NCBI RefSeq assembly: GCF_029892105.1
Contig: NZ_JARZAJ010000006.1
Location: forward strand, 124,001 to 188,000
Direction of reading: 5' to 3'
Length of the DNA: 64,000 bases
Source: Kitasatospora sp. GP82
Lineage (GTDB): Bacteria; Actinomycetota; Actinomycetes; Streptomycetales; Streptomycetaceae
The notes below the pieces were generated by a model. It had not been told where the DNA came from and did no database searches. It saw nothing but the letters and a program-made list of their open reading frames with translations. A program made the position numbers and the translations under genes. This document shows, piece by piece, positions 63,354-64,000 of the stretch (its first letter is position 1; each line of letters begins with the position of its first letter).

Positions 63354-64000
63354 TCAGGAAGCGGGCTGGACGGTCCAGTTCTGGTACGACTGGCCGTCGG
63401 ACTGCTGGAGCTCCAGCAGCCAGCCGCCGTAGTACCAGCGCTTGCTGAGGCCGAGCACGAGGTCCGACCCCTTCGGCGCGAGGACGTAGCCACTGCCCTT
63501 CTTCGTCAACTGCCACTGCTGCGACTGAACTTCGCTGCACGGCTGCTGCGCGACATACTGACCCGCGACCAGATCGCCGCCCACCTGGAGGCACTTGTCC
63601 GTCTCCACCGAGCGGATCCGCACCGAGCCGTCGCCGGCGGTGTCGAACAGCCACTGCTGGTTGGCGTAACCGGTGGGCTGGTAGCCGATGAGCACGGTGC
63701 CGTCGTTGTGCGAGCCGCCCCAAAGGTCGGCGGCCTGGCCGGTCAGGCTGTTGATCATCAGGTACGGCTTGCCGGCGGGTATCGTGCCGCCGCCGGCCGC
63801 GAGGGTGTGGAAGGCTGTCGCCCTGCCGGGCTTGCCGGTGCGGCCGCCCTGGTCGCGGACAGCGATGGCGATCTTGTAGTCGGTGTCCGGGCGAAGGTTG
63901 GCCAGACGGGCGACCGTCCCACGGACGGTGCCGAGCGCGCGACCGTTCAGCCAGAGCTCGTACCCCGACGCCGAGGCGATCGGCTGCCAGCTCAACGACA
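63354..64000 (-). CDS. FnIII-ricin B lectin protein (partial, 5' end off the window)
   Basis: The frame continues past the right edge. The visible C-terminal 215 residues carry a fibronectin type III domain (LSWQPIASASGYELWLNGRALGTVRGTVARLANLRPDTDYKIAIAVRDQGG) and then a ricin-type beta-trefoil with the QxW motifs (NQQWLFD, QQWQLTKK, YQNWTVQ). Secreted carbohydrate-active proteins of Streptomyces often end so. The catalytic part, if any, lies outside the window. Confidence 0.85.
   Translation of the reverse strand, partial: SLSWQPIASASGYELWLNGRALGTVRGTVARLANLRPDTDYKIAIAVRDQGGRTGKPGRATAFHTLAAGGGTIPAGKPYLMINSLTGQAADLWGGSHNDGTVLIGYQPTGYANQQWLFDTAGDGSVRIRSVETDKCLQVGGDLVAGQYVAQQPCSEVQSQQWQLTKKGSGYVLAPKGSDLVLGLSKRWYYGGWLLELQQSDGQSYQNWTVQPAS

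Overview
The window is high-GC actinobacterial chromosome and almost certainly Streptomyces or a close relative such as Kitasatospora. The reasons are the strong G/C third-position bias, GTG starts, chains of overlapping ATGA/GTGA start-stops, and actinomycete marker genes: smeA-sffA (sporulation), rbpA with a SigR-type promoter, an FMN-riboswitch rib operon that includes ribM, a WhiJ-type XRE/DUF397 locus and an RAE-linked helR. No rRNA, tRNA or CRISPR array was found.

Layout. 1-23.9 kb is conserved core: partial GNAT, ankyrin protein, smeA-sffA, rbpA, fxsA-lnt, amidohydrolase, AsnC regulator, acyl-CoA dehydrogenase, uridine-kinase-like protein, a TPR/AAA+ ATPase, two CNNM/CBS membrane proteins, a PH-like protein, hisE-hisG, the rib operon (ribE-ribM-ribBA-ribH) behind an FMN riboswitch, a DUF4242 protein and a flavin-binding oxidase-like protein. 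24.3-29.6 kb is a complete urease operon, ureABCFGD. 29.6-45.7 kb is a mix of full genes and gene debris: a serine hydrolase, two near-identical DUF397 genes with an XRE regulator, a divergent chain of four unrecognised small genes, a uracil permease, an atypical hemC paralogue, helR with its RAE, an FAD monooxygenase with a PadR regulator, a DUF5995 protein and guaB1. 46.0-49.2 kb is a mobile-element scar: integrase remnant, IS1380-type fragment and an intact IS110 transposase, bracketed by about 100-bp imperfect direct repeats. 49.2-61.2 kb is a two-gene surface and polymorphic-toxin locus: a 1439-aa LamG protein, then a 2330-aa RHS protein with a Hint domain and an unassigned C-terminal toxin candidate, followed by a small AT-richer gene placed as its immunity protein. 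61.4-64 kb holds IS3 and IS30 remnants, a secreted protein and a partial FnIII/ricin-lectin protein.

How the genes work together. rib, his, guaB1, hemC and the permease are housekeeping or salvage metabolism. Lnt finishes lipoproteins. The urease genes encode enzyme plus GTP-dependent nickel insertion. RbpA (oxidative-stress induced) and HelR (rifamycin-linked RAE) both act on RNA polymerase. The strongest candidates for undescribed biology are the RHS toxin domain with its downstream partner, the four-gene chain at 33.4-34.7 kb next to the XRE/DUF397 genes, and the non-coding end of the IS110 element as a possible bridge-RNA locus. All of these rest on reading alone; no database search was run. 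At least seven truncated gene ends lie between intact genes, so several intergenic gaps are graveyards and not empty.
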